NCBI RefSeq assembly: GCF_018143015.1
Contig: NC_054749.1
Coordinates: 36,048,000-36,111,999 of the forward strand
Origin: Lytechinus variegatus
Taxonomy: Eukaryota; Echinodermata; Echinoidea; Temnopleuroida; Toxopneustidae
Length of the DNA: 64,000 nt
Direction of reading: 5' to 3'
Position numbers and translations under genes: made by a program. How positions within the stretch are numbered: the first letter of the stretch is position 1; each line of letters opens with the position of its first letter. A model generated the notes under the pieces. The model was not told the origin of the DNA, ran no database searches, and worked only from the letters and a program-made list of their open reading frames with translations. Shown in pieces: positions 1 to 12,307 of this stretch.

Positions 1-761
1 GGTGGATGACTTATGCCAAATGGTATGTATTTTTTATTTATCATCTTGTTCTTTTTTATTTTACATTGTAATTTATATCGTTTTGGGAAGGGATAAGAAA
101 CATAGTATTGACCACAGTCTATATTTATGAAAATGGAAAAAACGAGTTGTTGTTCCGATGATGATTTGTCAGATGGATGATAAATTTCAGTAAAATTATA
201 AACATCCAATTTAGAAGTAAACCACATTTTCCATAATTATTCGAAAGAAGTAAAAATAAAAAACTACGTAAAACTGTCCATATCTTTTTAGTGATTGCAT
301 ATGAATGATTTTGAATTCCTACACGTTCGCAAGGAGGTTACAGGTGCGAATTTGAAAACACTTCTTCATGCAGCTATTTTAATTTGATCGTTCTTTATAT
401 TACATGTTTAAATGAGATAACCGTGAAATCGCGTGCCAAATGAATCAAATTGAACGAGGCATTTGGCTATTTAAATGCTGATCTCATAGGTCATTCAACT
501 TTGTTTCAAATTGAATTATTGCATCATTAAATCAGTTGAAATTTTGACTAAATTGGACGGGAAAACCCATAGTATAATATGTGGAATTTATAGCAAAGCG
601 GGGCTGAACAGAGCTTCTATTTTTAGGTGTTTCTGTAGCGCACTCTGAAAGGGACGAAATTTTAACAGCTTTTACTTGATTAGGAAGAGCGTTCCAAAAT
701 TGGATGCCATGTTAGTAGCATATAATATAGAACTTATCAAAGTATCCAAATAATATATGTG
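1..761. other. AT-rich intergenic DNA, nothing recognised
   Basis: No exon-like open frame, RNA gene or clear repeat boundary was seen in this stretch. It is AT-rich single-copy-looking sequence at the edge of the window. Confidence 0.5.
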
Positions 762-935
762 TACACTCTAAAAAAATGAAGTGCTAATTCTGCTCTTAAA
801 GAGCGTGTATAGTGACTGCACTTCGGAGTGCTGATTTTCCTCGTTCAAATTTGAACTAGAAAAAACAGCACTCCGAAGTGCAGTCACTATACACGCTCTT
901 TAAGAGCTAAATTAGCACTTCATTTTTAGAGTGTA
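762..935. mobile_element. Short fold-back MITE with TA ends
   Basis: The two halves are near-perfect inverted repeats: the left end TACACTCTAAAA is matched by TTTTTAGAGTGTA on the right, and a long internal stem (GCTCTTAAAGAGCGTGTATAG and its complement) leaves only a short central loop. The ends abut TA, which would fit a Tc1/mariner-type TA target duplication. It has no coding capacity, so this is a non-autonomous element. Confidence 0.8.
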
Positions 936-2248
936 TATCAAATCAATTCTATATTCATTGATTTATCCTTAGCTTCGAACTCTGTGTATATTTGAGTATT
1001 ACGTGTTGACTGAAAAAAAACCTGGCAATATATTTATCTATATCACTTCTCATCTTTTGAAGTATGGAGAATGTGTTAGTCCTATCTGCTTTTATTACAG
1101 ATTACAACACTGATGGTGAGGGGGAAGGGGAAGACTTGGGCCATGGCCCCATAAAGGTTTCATGACCAACAAAAATAAAAGGAGAAGAAAGAAAAGGAAA
1201 GAGATAGTGAGTGAAATATATCATTTTCGGAATATTATATCAAAATCTATTGGAGAGATAGGGTTTTGTACCCCCCCCCAAAAAAAAAGAGAAATCTTTG
1301 CTCCATCCACCATATGTGGCCCCTCAAAACTTTTGTCCCATTACGAATCATTTCTAGCTGATATGAATTGATATGTATATAACATGTACATGTATATCAG
1401 AAAAGAGATGAAACTTTTCAACAATATTTTGAGCCTGAAATTTTGAAGTGAAGAATGTTGTATAGTCATGTGGTTGCCGACGAGGGTATGCTGCTCCCAT
1501 AAAATTCATGTCGCTTTCTTTGTTAATGGGTCATTATTTGAGGGACAATTATTGTTAGGACTGCTCGTAAGATGCGAGTCTGTCTTGAAATAAATGAATA
1601 CGTTTTAAGTTGCATCTGTGTATCGATGTATATGAATATCGAGAGTTCAGGCCTTTTACTACATGCATACTCTTAAAATCTACCTGTTTTTCAGTCAAGA
1701 TAGCAAAGTAATGCTTGATTCTGAGATTTTTGTCAATGTCTATTGAAAATTATCTGATATTGTTCTTTTCTTTGTATTTCTTTTATGATTTTACTGAATA
1801 TTGAACTGAGCAGTGATAGAAAATTAGAGAGAGAGGGTGAAAGAAATGGATTTGGAGAGATCTCTTTATTTTTTTCTTTTGTTTCTTTTCTAGAGACGAA
1901 GCTTATTTTTAAGTAGCCTATAATGTAGACGGAGGCTGCAGTTATTGTCCTTGCTGTTATGCTGAACGCAAGAGATACGTCTGATCTAGCAAAGACTACA
2001 CATTGTGGATGCGAAGCATATTGAATTGAAGAACACATATACCAAAACTTCACTTTACAAGTTTGTATATTCTAGACAACCTGCATTTTGGTGAGGTCGA
2101 TGGCCAAGATCTCAAGGGGGGGGGGGCTTTGTGAAGCGGGCCAATAATGGCTTTTAGCTTTGTGAAAGTGTTTGTACCCAGGTCTTTCCTCTGTATTTCA
2201 TGCATTGCGTTTTAAATTAGGACAGACACGTCGGAGCATCAGATCTTA
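936..2248. other. Intergenic DNA, no gene seen
   Basis: Open frames here are short and show no family resemblance. There are homopolymer runs (C around 1270, G around 2120) and a purine-rich patch near 1120-1210, but no supported exon. Confidence 0.45.
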
Positions 2249-3819
2249 TACCCCCATCTCACTAGATGGCGATTCCGCTGCGATCGTCAAAAATCGACAA
2301 AGCGTGGTATATCGTAGCTTGAACGTGGCTTGATCTTTTCAATCTTCTCCGTCGTACCTTGATCTTTTCTGAAGCGGCAAGGATCGCCACCATCTTCCTG
2401 GTCGCCACAAAATTTTGAACATGTTCAAAACTTACGTAGCGAGATCGCGGAGGTGCTAAAGCGCATCATAATCGAGTCAAGAGCGTATTACAAACGACAT
2501 ATTCGTAGCTGTAACGAAGCTCCAACGCACAAAGCGTAGTAGAAGCGCATTAAAAGCGGCACCGATCGCCCGTGTTTTTCAGGCCCGTTCCCAAGACAAT
2601 TCTGCTACGCTGCTTCCGTTTACGAGGCGACTGCCTTGCGCTCGACACGCTTCACACCGTTTCCACCACGACGCTTTCCCTTTGGGTGGCATGTGGCACA
2701 CGTTCTCAGCCCGCTGCAGGCATTCGCGTTGCGCATTTGCTGCGCTGCTGATGACTGGCCAGCGATTGAGCGGCGACCGTCTGCGCTGCTATGAAACAAC
2801 GCGCCGATGGTAGCGGATTATCACATTTTCAACAAATTACGAGGCGACACCACGACGTTTTCAAATATACTTCCCAGAAAAAGGACCAAAAAGGGAAGCT
2901 GCCCAATCTGCCGGGGGTCCAAGAGGAAGCGAACAAGAGGTTATGGTGGTGGTAGAGGAGGAGGTATAGTAGGAGGATGAAAATCTAACTGCTGAGCCAG
3001 CTTGAAAGAGAGAAAAAAAAGACGTTCGCATGTCACATTGCATTGTGCCCCCCCCCCTTATGAGTGCTCTCACATCAGTAGACTACTTCTTGAAAGCAAA
3101 TTTGAAAGGAATTTACCTGACAATTTTGAGTGACAAACTTTTGTGGAAAAAATAAACAAAATATAAAACATTTTTATGCTCTTTTATGAATTTCTGGATG
3201 CATCCCTCATATTAACTATTAGCCGGCTCATCGACATCTTTTGAGTGAAATTTTAATATATATTGTATATTATGACTTAAGTGACAGCCAGGATCGGACC
3301 CAGTATCTTTTTGGCCTCCTCCTTCTAACGTCCTCGTATCAGGTCCTCGTATTCAACTTCTAACTGATGTTGTTGTATAATGTTAAGATGTATAAGTCCA
3401 ACCAAATTCTGGACATCCATCTTGGTCGGAGGTTGGCAATCGACTGAAAATGTCTCATGTGCCGCGATCAATATGCCGATTGCTTGAAATCGTTTCAAGA
3501 GCCCATCGTGAACGTAACACAATCGTTCCATTCGTAGCACCACCGTACCGAGGTCCTAATTAGCGTATGGGCCTCGTTGTACGGTCGCTTTGATCGCAGA
3601 AGCAGCGCATCACATCTGCCTCAAATCGTGGCAAGAGAGTGGCAGCGTCGTACTACCAGCATATTACCATCGCCTTCAGCACAGGTCCGTCGCAGTGAAG
3701 TTGTAGTGCAATCGCCTCGCAGGCTAAAAATAGAATTCGATGACGATTCTGCTACGCTTTGCGGGATTTAGAGAGATCGCCATGGTCGCCATGATCGCCA
3801 CCCTAGTGAGATGGGGGCC
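2249..3819. mobile_element. Harbinger-like DNA element, 1.57 kb
   Basis: Inverted ends CCCCCATCTCACTAG and CTAGTGAGATGGGGG bound a CpG-rich block that differs in base composition from its flanks. TTA lies immediately outside both ends (2246-2248 and 3820-3822), fitting the 3-bp TWA target duplication of the PIF/Harbinger superfamily. The interior has short open frames on both strands (about 70 aa at 3325-3543 minus and 64 aa at 3577-3771 plus) with no recognisable transposase, so the copy is probably non-autonomous. The superfamily call rests on the ends and TSD only. Confidence 0.65.
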
Positions 3820-3845
3820 TTAGATCTTTACATGATTGTTATGTA

Positions 3846-4480
3846 AGACCGCAATCGGCATTCAACCGATGTACCAGCCTCTTCCAAAGAGTAGCAATGA
3901 CGGATGCGCACTGCTGTAAGCGCACAGCAGCGCGACCGCCGCAGAGATTGACAAAGGGCGCGAAATACTCGATATGATAAATATACAATAATTATATTTG
4001 CCGGTTAAGTTTTTTAAATCCTATTATGATTACATATGAATAAAGTCAGTTTTAAACATACATTTTTTTTATCATAAATATAAACATAAAATTTTTTATT
4101 GTTCATTTTCCTAATTTTAATTATCAAGTAATGTAAATGATGAAGAAGAAAAAAATATTAAATAAAAAATATTATCAATTTATAATCGATTGAAATCGAT
4201 TGAAGTATTTTCCTTATCTTTGTTATTGTTATCATAATCATAAATCATTATTGCTATTTCTTTTCATTACAATTCAAATTAATAACATTACAAGTGGTAT
4301 CATTAATATGCCTGTTATGATTATCATTTTTATCATTATACTTGTGTTTTTTTTTTTAACTTGGAGCTCCAGAAATGGAAACAGATTACACATGTATGTT
4401 TGTTCACTCCAAACCTTCACGTATGCGCGATAATAACGCAAATTTACAAACTGTGTAATTATTTTCATACTCTAGCGTTG
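3846..4480. repeat. Truncated copy of the repeat at 6698-8822
   Basis: The stretch beginning with GACCGCAATCGGCATTC resembles the start of the element at 6698. Both share the 'cctcttccaaagag' segment, the 'gcgcacagcag' segment, and then the AT-rich tail. The right inverted end seen in the other copy is not found here. Confidence 0.5.
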
Positions 4481-4599
4481 TGTTACATAAGTTCTAAGAT
4501 AAATTTTACTTTGTCCTTTTTTTCCCAGAGAAAATGATATGATTGCACTTCATTTTTTACATAAAAAAACTGATTTATGGTATGCGCTTGTAATCGATT

Positions 4600-4808
4600 A
4601 TACATTTATTATGACGATGATGATGATTACGACATTGATGATTATTATTATTTATTCATTACTTTGGTTTATTATTTTTAGTATTATTATAATTAACTAT
4701 CATTATCATTACAATTACCGTTATTATTACTATTATTATTATCAATATTATAATAATTATTAGTATTATTATCATTATGACTATTATTATTATTATCATT
4801 ATTTTTAG
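4600..4808. repeat. ATT/ATC-rich microsatellite tract
   Basis: Degenerate ATT, ATC and TAT triplets run for about 200 bases. Open frames crossing it (Tyr/Ile/Met-rich) are artefacts of the simple repeat. Confidence 0.85.
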
Positions 4809-4879
4809 GTAAACCTTTGTCAGAACATACTGGATTTTTGAGACCGACTAACATTTTCAAACTAAACACGACAGTGAAT

Positions 4880-5075
4880 TATCGGATGGTCTAATACCAC
4901 TTTGGTCTACTTATCAGTTTGTCCAACTTCACATAGTCTAAACTCATATTGTCTACAACCAGTTTGTCTAATGTCCAATTCGTTGTCTAATGGAAAATTG
5001 AGCTAAGACCATTTAGTCTAATTTCCAGTTGGTCTAACACCACTTGGTCTAATTTCCACTTGGTCTAATTTTCAT
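4880..5075. repeat. Degenerate tandem repeat of TTGGTCTAAT
   Basis: Units of about 20-24 bases built around 'TTGGTCTAAT' recur head to tail with drift. The same motif family occurs, in one or both orientations, at 8940-9280, 16380-16520 and 51930-52200, so it is a dispersed repeat rather than a local microsatellite. Confidence 0.75.
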
Positions 5076-5618
5076 TAAAAAAAAACAGTTGAGAAGCGTT
5101 TGTATGACGCTGATCTCTCGAACAGAAGGCGAATATTAAACGAAACGTAAATAGGATATTGGGTAGTGTAAGCAGAGATTGGATTTCAGTGATGATAAAT
5201 GTATGGTCATGGGTATTTTTAAAAATGTCTGAACAAGATGTATGGGGATGGGGATCCATTCATATTGGCGGCGGAAGCCCAAAAAATTAGGGAGGGGGGT
5301 CCACTTGAAAATTAGGAGGAGGACCCAGGAAACAAAATAGACAAGCCCCCCCCCCCTCAAAAAAAGTGGTTATCAAAAAAAAATAATATGGGGCCGACCC
5401 CACCTCATATTTAGTGGGGCAGGTCCTTGCTTCCTCCGCCTATGTCGATGCATGAAGAAAGAAAAAGAAGGGGAAAATTAATAAAATGAAAAGAGGGGAA
5501 AGGGTCAGAGGTTGAATCTGTGTAATTTTTAAATATTCAAGGAGAATTTGATCCCGTTTGTAAACATTTGCATCGTTTATTATTACTTTCTAATCCAGGG
5601 TCAATGACAGAGACAATG

Positions 5619-5917
5619 GCCCGTATTCTAAGGTCGGGTTTAAAGTTGTGGTTTGAGTATGGATAGCCAATCGTTACATAAATCACTAACAGTAGATACA
5701 TGTATATCATACTTCAGCTCATTTGGCTCTCAAATCATTTATAATTGTCTAGGAGGTATAAATAGATGATTGTCTTCACCATCGATGAATCCGGAAAGAG
5801 CACAGTAAACCTAAGAAACATACAACTTAATTAAAAATTTGACACTTTTGGCTTCCCATAATTTTAGCACAGCGTCAGACATGGTCTAAGTTAAACCTCA
5901 CTTCAGAATACGGGCCA
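5619..5917. mobile_element. GGCCCGTATTCT-type MITE
   Basis: The ends are inverted: AATGGCCCGTATTCT on the left and AGAATACGGGCCATT on the right. The subterminal regions ('ggtttaaagttgtggttt' and the complementary 'taagttaaac' side) are also partly inverted. About 300 bp, no coding capacity. Related copies lie at 18662-18943 and around 10703-16217. Confidence 0.75.
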
Positions 5918-6079
5918 TTGGGGCTAATCAAGAAGGTATCTCAAATCAGACTGGAAAGTGATCAAGTTCCTGAGCAGTCGAAGATGATTGAGAGAAAGAG
6001 AAAAAATGAGACGGGGGTGGAAGGAGAGAAACTGAGAAAAAGGAAGGAGGTGGTTAAAGCTCACTAAAACATTTGGATT

Positions 6080-6214
6080 AGGACAAGCTTGGGAAAGGAG
6101 TGTTTATCTTATGTAGGCACAACTTCTTGGAATGAGCTACCAACCAATATCAGAAACAAACCATCAAGATCAAGTTTTCGTAAAGCTATTGTCGAACATC
6201 TGTTGGAAAAATGA
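6080..6214 (+). pseudogene. LINE reverse-transcriptase ORF, C-terminal relic
   Basis: A frame ending in TGA at 6212-6214 reads YVGTTSWNELPTNIRN followed by a basic, Leu-rich tail (SSFRKAIVEHLLEK). This WN-LP-xIR pattern is typical of the extreme C terminus of CR1/RTE-type LINE polyproteins. Upstream frames are broken and no RT core is present, so it is a 5'-truncated dead copy. The clade is uncertain. Confidence 0.55.
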
Positions 6215-6558
6215 ATTTTGATACCATCTATATGGTAATTTTGTTATGATCTAGATATCTTTCATATATATGTAAATACTGTTAACTAATTTTGTTAAAT
6301 TGCTGTGTAGTCATTGCTAAAGTATATTATCGCTGATGTGGTTTACGGTACACCATGTGGAGTGTTATAGAAACAGTGGATAGAAGAGAAGAATTGGATA
6401 GGCGAGAAAGTGGAGATTTGAGAGTAGAGTATTCTTTCTTGAAAGTAGTCCTGAAAAGGACTGTAAACCAGAAGGAATTGATGAGTGAGAACAGCTTGAG
6501 TAGTAGAGCTGATGAGGAGATGCTGGCTTGAGTCGGCGAGTAGAGATGATGAGTAGTA

Positions 6559-6629
6559 GACTCGAAGTTTCGGACAGGTTGACTGTCCCTCCTGAAGACG
6601 GACAGTCAACCTGTCCGAAACGTCGAGTC
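6559..6629. repeat. 30-bp-arm hairpin
   Basis: Arms 6559-6588 and 6600-6629 are complementary at 29 of 30 positions around an 11-base loop. The stem is GC-richer than its surroundings. It may be the tip of a MITE or an RNA hairpin; no flanking target duplication was identified. Confidence 0.8.
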
Positions 6630-6697
6630 TCTCTACTGCTTAGGGGAGAGATCAATGATCGAGACACCCAACGCTGTATCTATTTTCAAACATGATA

Positions 6698-8822
6698 AAG
6701 ACCGAAATCGGCAGCTAACCGATTACGGCCTCTTCCAAAGAATAATTACAAAGTCAGCACTGCTGTGAGCGCACAGCAGAGCGACGGCGGCGTCAACATT
6801 GACAATCCGTGATTTCTTACTCGTAATATACACACAATAATAAATATATTTTACGGTTAATTTTTTTTACTAATAGGATTACATAAAGAAATACAATTCA
6901 TAGATTTTATTTTTGCTTTTTAACATACATATTTTAATTAAATATATTAAGAATATTTGTAATTGCCCTTTTTATTTCATTATAATTGTCTAGGCATGAG
7001 GAAAGAAAAACAAATATCAAATAAATAAAGACAAGCTATATCTGTAATCGATTAAAAAAAGGTATTGCCGTCAGGATAACCAAGTCATGGACGTCCATGA
7101 CCAAATAAAGTATTTTCCTGCTGTCTTAGTTGTTGTTATTATAATCATCTTTCACTATTGCTATTACTTTTCATTACTATTCTAATTAATAGTAGTAGAA
7201 TTAGTATTATTAGGGTGCCTGTTATAATTATCATATATTATTATCATCACTCTTGTCATTGTTAATTTATCAATATCATCAAGTTATCAGAGATTTTCTT
7301 TTAATTTTTAAAATATTTTTCTTTAATCGGAGTATTTTAGTAACACTTGCGATCTATTCCTATTCAATAATTACCATAAGCAGTTATTATCCTAATTAGA
7401 CTGTTTTTTTATTTGAAAATAACCTCAATTATTCAACAAACTCAGATATGTAATCAGTTTTCCTTTTGGGGTTCTAAAAAAAGCTTTAAAAATATATAAA
7501 ACACATGTATTAGAAAATAATATTAATTACAATAATAATAATAAGAATAAGAAATATAGTTACAGTTATAATAATAATAGATATTAAATGAATATTATTA
7601 TCTTTATTCTTTTGATTATAACTATATTTCTTCTTATAATTATTATGATTATTATTGCAATTATTATTGTTATTAACGAAGGTATTGAATTCTATAGATT
7701 TGCATTATTCTGGTGAAACAGTTCTAGGCATGTCTTCATGAAAATTCATTAGGTTGGCTGATGATGTCATATCCCAGTTGTTCTTTTGTATTTCATTATA
7801 TGATATAAGTTTTACTAAAAAATGTTCTACCAAGAATTAAAACAATGTGATTGACAACTAATTAAGTGCATTAGTTATTTTTGCGGCAACTTATTTCATC
7901 ATAATGGAGACACATCACTTACACATGTTTGAAAAAATGAAACAATTATGATTTCATGTAATAACATAAGAAAAAGGAAAGTGGGGATGTGACATTATTA
8001 GCCCACCTAATGAATTTTCATGACGATGTTAATATTGATAAGCTTCTAAATTCAATCACTTTTTTATTTGTTATCGATTATGATGAAATTGTCAGCATTT
8101 TGCTCTGTGAATTTTACTCTATTTATTTAGATATAAATATCTTCAGGCCTGACCATCCCTTTAATAATAACAATGATAATAACAATAACAATAATAATAA
8201 TAATGATAATAACACTATCTTCAATATGCAATTGTAGAAATTCTAATTATGCAAATAAAAAAATGCATGTATTTGACAAAAAAAAGGTTTTCAATTAAAA
8301 TTGAAGGTGAAAAATTCTAACACCAACCTAATTTCCAGGGGACGCTGTGTATGGCGTATGACTTACGCATACCCCCCCCCCTTCCAGAAAAAAATCTTTG
8401 GTGGGGTGGGTTATACCCAGGGTCATGTGAACTCCAGACTGAATAACATCGGCTTTTGTTTGTTCGCTCAAAACTTTGCCCGTTTGTCTGCATTTGTAAT
8501 CGATTATAAACTCTCTTCGCAATCCAATTAAAAAAGGTAATTTAATGATACATATTGATATTTATACTTTTATTGTTGAATAAATATTGAATTAAATGAC
8601 AATACATCTTTCCAATTATTTCAATAATTTTTAAAAAGTATTATGAGTGGAAAAATATATTCAAATTAAGCAATGAACTATAACAAATATATTGTTTTAA
8701 ATATTCATATAATTGATGAATCTTCACAACTTTGACCTAAATACCGCCACCCTCCCGTATTAGGGTGGCGACCTTTGACCACTTTTGGCGGGGGCTGATT
8801 TCGGCTAGCTACCGATTTCGGT
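6698..8822. mobile_element. AT-rich DNA element with inverted ends
   Basis: The left end GACCGAAATCGGCAGCTAAC is matched in inverse at the right end (CTAGCTACCGATTTCGGTCAC), about 2.1 kb apart. The interior is very AT-rich, with ATT/AAT microsatellite at 7540-7680 and AAC/AAT repeats at 8160-8215. A second element (7730-8155) appears nested inside. No transposase frame was found. Confidence 0.5.
7730..8155. mobile_element. Fold-back MITE, GATGATGTCATATCCC family
   Basis: Near its left end it carries 'ggctgatgatgtcatatccc' and near its right end the inverted counterpart 'gggatgtgacattattagccc'. The TTCATGA segments are also inverted. The same architecture is found at 9290-9850 and 24931-25413. 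Confidence 0.65.
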
Positions 8823-8942
8823 CACTAAATTATTGCATTGAAAAGTTAGTTTGCTGCTGTTTCCTGTCATTTGAGAACGATCTGTTACGTGGTGAAAAAT
8901 AGTTGACAAGGCGGTAAATTTGCCGATTCATGCCAAATCGTA

Positions 8943-9280
8943 CACTCACCACATGGTCTATCTTCATTTAGTCTAATGCCATCTAGTCCATCAACATTTC
9001 GTCTAACAACCATTTGTTCAATAACTATTTGGTACAGTCACCATTTCGTCTATTGCTATGTCGTCTAATAACCAGTTGGTCTAATACCCATTTTCTTTTC
9101 ATTCATTTTGCACAAATAACACTTTGGTTTAATTAGACCAAATGGTATATGGACTAAATGGATATTGGACCAACTGGTTACTAGACGGAATGGCATTAGA
9201 CTAACTGAAAGTAGACCATGTGGTGAGTAAACGAACTGATGATAGACCAAATGATAGCAGACGAGTTGGCAATTGGAGGA
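8943..9280. repeat. Palindromic TGGTCTA repeat element
   Basis: The left part (ACTCACCACATGGTCTA, then AGTCTAATGCCATC) is matched inverted by the right part (GGCATTAGACTAAC, then TAGACCATGTGGTGAGT). Between the arms lie further TGGTCTAAT-type units. The sequence would fold into a hairpin of over 100 bp. Confidence 0.75.
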
Positions 9281-9289
9281 ATTTGCATT

Positions 9290-9850
9290 AATACCTAAAA
9301 TTCACAAATCAAAATGCTGAAAATTTCATCAAAATCGGATAATAATAAAGTTATTGAATTTTTATAGCAATATTCAGTTGAAAACAGTTAAATGCACGTC
9401 CTCATGAATATTCATGAGACGGGCTGATGATGATGTCAAATCCCCATATTCCTATTTTATGTTATTACATGAAATCATTTAATTTTTTCATTTGTTCATA
9501 CATGTGTAAGTGATGTGTCTTCATTATAATGAAATAAGTTACAGCAATGCAACTTAATCTGTTGTCAATCCAATTGTTTCAGTTCTTGGTAGAAAAATTT
9601 GAATAAACCTACTAATTTCATATAATAAAAACAAAAGAACACGTGGGGATATGACATCATCAGCCTACCTATAAGAATATTCATGAAGACATGCTTAAAT
9701 GTCTTTGATTTCACCGGAATAATGCAAATCTTTAAAATTCAATAACTTTGTTATTTGTTATCCGATTTTGATCAGATTTTCAGCATTTTGCTCGGTGAAT
9801 TTTCATCTGTTTATTGTGAAATAAAAATCTTCAGCCTGGAGCATCTCTAT
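9290..9850. mobile_element. Fold-back MITE, second copy of the 7730 family
   Basis: The left side has 'gctgaaaatttcatcaaaat', 'atgaatattcatgag' and 'gctgatgatgatgtcaaatc'. The right side has the inverse order with 'gggatatgacatcatcagcc', 'gaatattcatgaagac' and 'gattttgatcagattttcagc'. The arms are several hundred bases long with drift. Confidence 0.7.
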
Positions 9851-9872
9851 CAATATGGTTGACATATGGCAC

Positions 9873-10675
9873 TGCGAAAACGCCGGTGTTAATCTAACAC
9901 CAGTTTGGTATCTATATCGGTCCACGCCAGAGAGGTAATGAAGCAACACCAGTTAAGAATCAAACTGATATTGGTTTCAGACCCGGAGGGGCCACTTACA
10001 TTGACGAGTGGATACCATGCGCGACCAAAAAAAAACACGTAAAAAGGATGTCTTTTTCACGATAGGGCACGTTACGTACGTATGTGATAAGGGTGTCAAA
10101 AACACAAAAATAATGAAAAAAGGGTATCTATTTCGTTAGGAACATTACGTGTTTAGGGTCGAATTTGCTGGGATGTTAAAACAAAATTAAAATGTGTTTT
10201 ATAAAGGATGTCCTTTTTGCCCCAACACTTCGTGTTTAGAGTCCGATTTGCGCGAGGTGTAGAAGGTGGGGTCGTACTCAACCAAATAAGGTAAAGCACA
10301 CGACCGAAGGACCCGTAAAAATAAAACATTCCTGTACTTGTTTAGGGGTTCATTTCAGGGAATATTTGCCAAGAGTATCGTTTTGTTTCCAATACTTGTT
10401 AAGGGTAGGGTTTCACATGCTAATACTTGTTAAGATGTGCATTTTCAGAATATGGAAATTACGTCTTTAGGGTGCTTTTTGAGACCCCATGGTCGCGCAT
10501 GGTATCCACTCGTGAATGGAAGTGGCCCCCCCCCCCGGGGTTTAAGACTAATTTGTGTTGCTCAAATGCCACATTGGAATAAGCCTAACGCCAAACCAGT
10601 GTTGTTTCAACACCTACCTGGTGTGGACAGATATAGATACCACGCTGGTGTTAAATTAACACCGACATTTTTGCA
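9873..10675. mobile_element. Two nested inverted-repeat elements
   Basis: Outer arms: 'cgccggtgttaatctaac...' at the left and its drifted complement '...gttaaattaacaccgac' at the right, each about 50 bp and including 'ggtatctatat'. Inner element 9982-10540: arms 'cccggaggggccac' with 'gagtggataccatgcgcgac' are matched inverted by 'gtcgcgcatggtatccactc' with the C-run. The inner body holds degenerate repeats around 'acgtgtttagggt'. A younger palindrome thus seems to have inserted into an older one. Confidence 0.7.
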
Positions 10676-12307
10676 GTTGGGTATTACCACTCTTTGCTAT
10701 ATAGCCCGCATTCTTAACTCGGGTTTGAATTCATCCTGGTTTAAAGTTGTGGTTTAACAATGGAGAGCCAACTGGGGCACAAATTCCTAACAGTACCAGT
10801 GGCGTAGCTACGGGGGGGCCTGGGGGGGCACGTGCCCCCCCTGAGATTTGGTGTGCCCCCCCAGGTGCCCCCCCCCCCCAGAAAAAATTGGCAAAGCAAA
10901 AAAAAGAAAGAAAAAGGGAGAAAGAAGAAAAGAAAAAAAGGAGAAGAAGATAGAAGAAAAAAAGAAGAGGAAAATAAGAGGAGGAAGACTTGCAATTAAA
11001 AAAACAAATCATGTTACTAATTTTTTTATATAAAATTTTTGCTTGCGCTTCGCGCTAGAATTGCCTGTTCGATGAGATTCATATCTTGTTAAATAGGCTG
11101 ATATGAACAAGTTTTGAAGACAATATACAAAACATATTTTAGCTCGGACATCGAGCTTTCATTATTTTTTTTCAATTCCAAATTTAATTGGTCTGTAAAA
11201 TGTCCGTTTTATGGTCTACATATCAGCATTTTAAGCTCACGCTGCGTGGTCATATTGTTTAATTTGCCAAGTTCATATTGTCTACGTGTATTCCATAATA
11301 TTCCATTAAACAAATGTATTCAGAATGCCCAGATTGATTCTAGGTCAAAATCTAACACAAGCGCGATAGCCTGCATGTTCTTTATTTAAAATGTACTTAA
11401 ATTATCCAGTTTCACATCAGAATATCATTAACTGTCTGCTCATGATTCACGATCGCATTATTAATGATAATTTTAGGTCTAAAATCTCAATTTTCTTCCT
11501 CTCGCGCTTCGCGCTCGCATCAATTGTTTAGTTACATACCTATCCCATTTATCAATACAAAAATTAGAATGACCAATTTCTAGGTCGGAATGTAAAAAAA
11601 AATTTGCTCGCGCTTCGCGCTCGCATTATTGAAATATATTGGCGTTCGCAGTAACCATCTAGTTACATATACGAATCTTGTTCAGGATCACACATTACAT
11701 TGCCCAGAAAATTAAATTTTCAGGAAAAAATACATGAAAGTAAAAAAAAAATCGCTCGCGCTTCGCGCTCGCACTTTTCATAAGGCTTATGAGATTATTT
11801 CATGTTTATGTTGTTTTATAAGAATAAAAGTAAGAAGTGACTGATCGGGGAAAATATAGGTGAAGATAATTTCGGGCCCCGTCCCCTATTGGCGAAAGTC
11901 GGATCCGCCCTTGTGACACATACAAACACACACCGGAAAAATGGCCGGTGCCCCCCCTGAAAGCTATGGATAGGTTAAAAGCGCCTGGCAGGCAGCTGAT
12001 TATTGCTCCCAATATTGTGTTTCTTTTAATCTCAAATACTACTCATCCTCTGGAATGACTCAATCTATTGGATATTTAGAGGAATATAGCTTCTTTTTGA
12101 GCCATTTGTGGATGTAAACAACGTTTTAATTGCTGTACAAAGGATAATTTATTATTGCACTCTACATTGGTTTGGTAAGACAGCCATCTTCATACACTCA
12201 TTGCACATTCTTACCCAGCATAGCACCTTACAGCATATCCACTCAGCCTTGAACTGCATAGACTGGTCTCAACATGAATAGACCAGTGCTATTGTGTTTT
12301 ATGCAGC

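Noticed and set aside
10731-11033. Overlapping Gly/Pro-rich and Lys/Arg-rich frames
   Set aside because: They are produced by G/C runs and a purine-rich tract at the left end of the hAT-like element.
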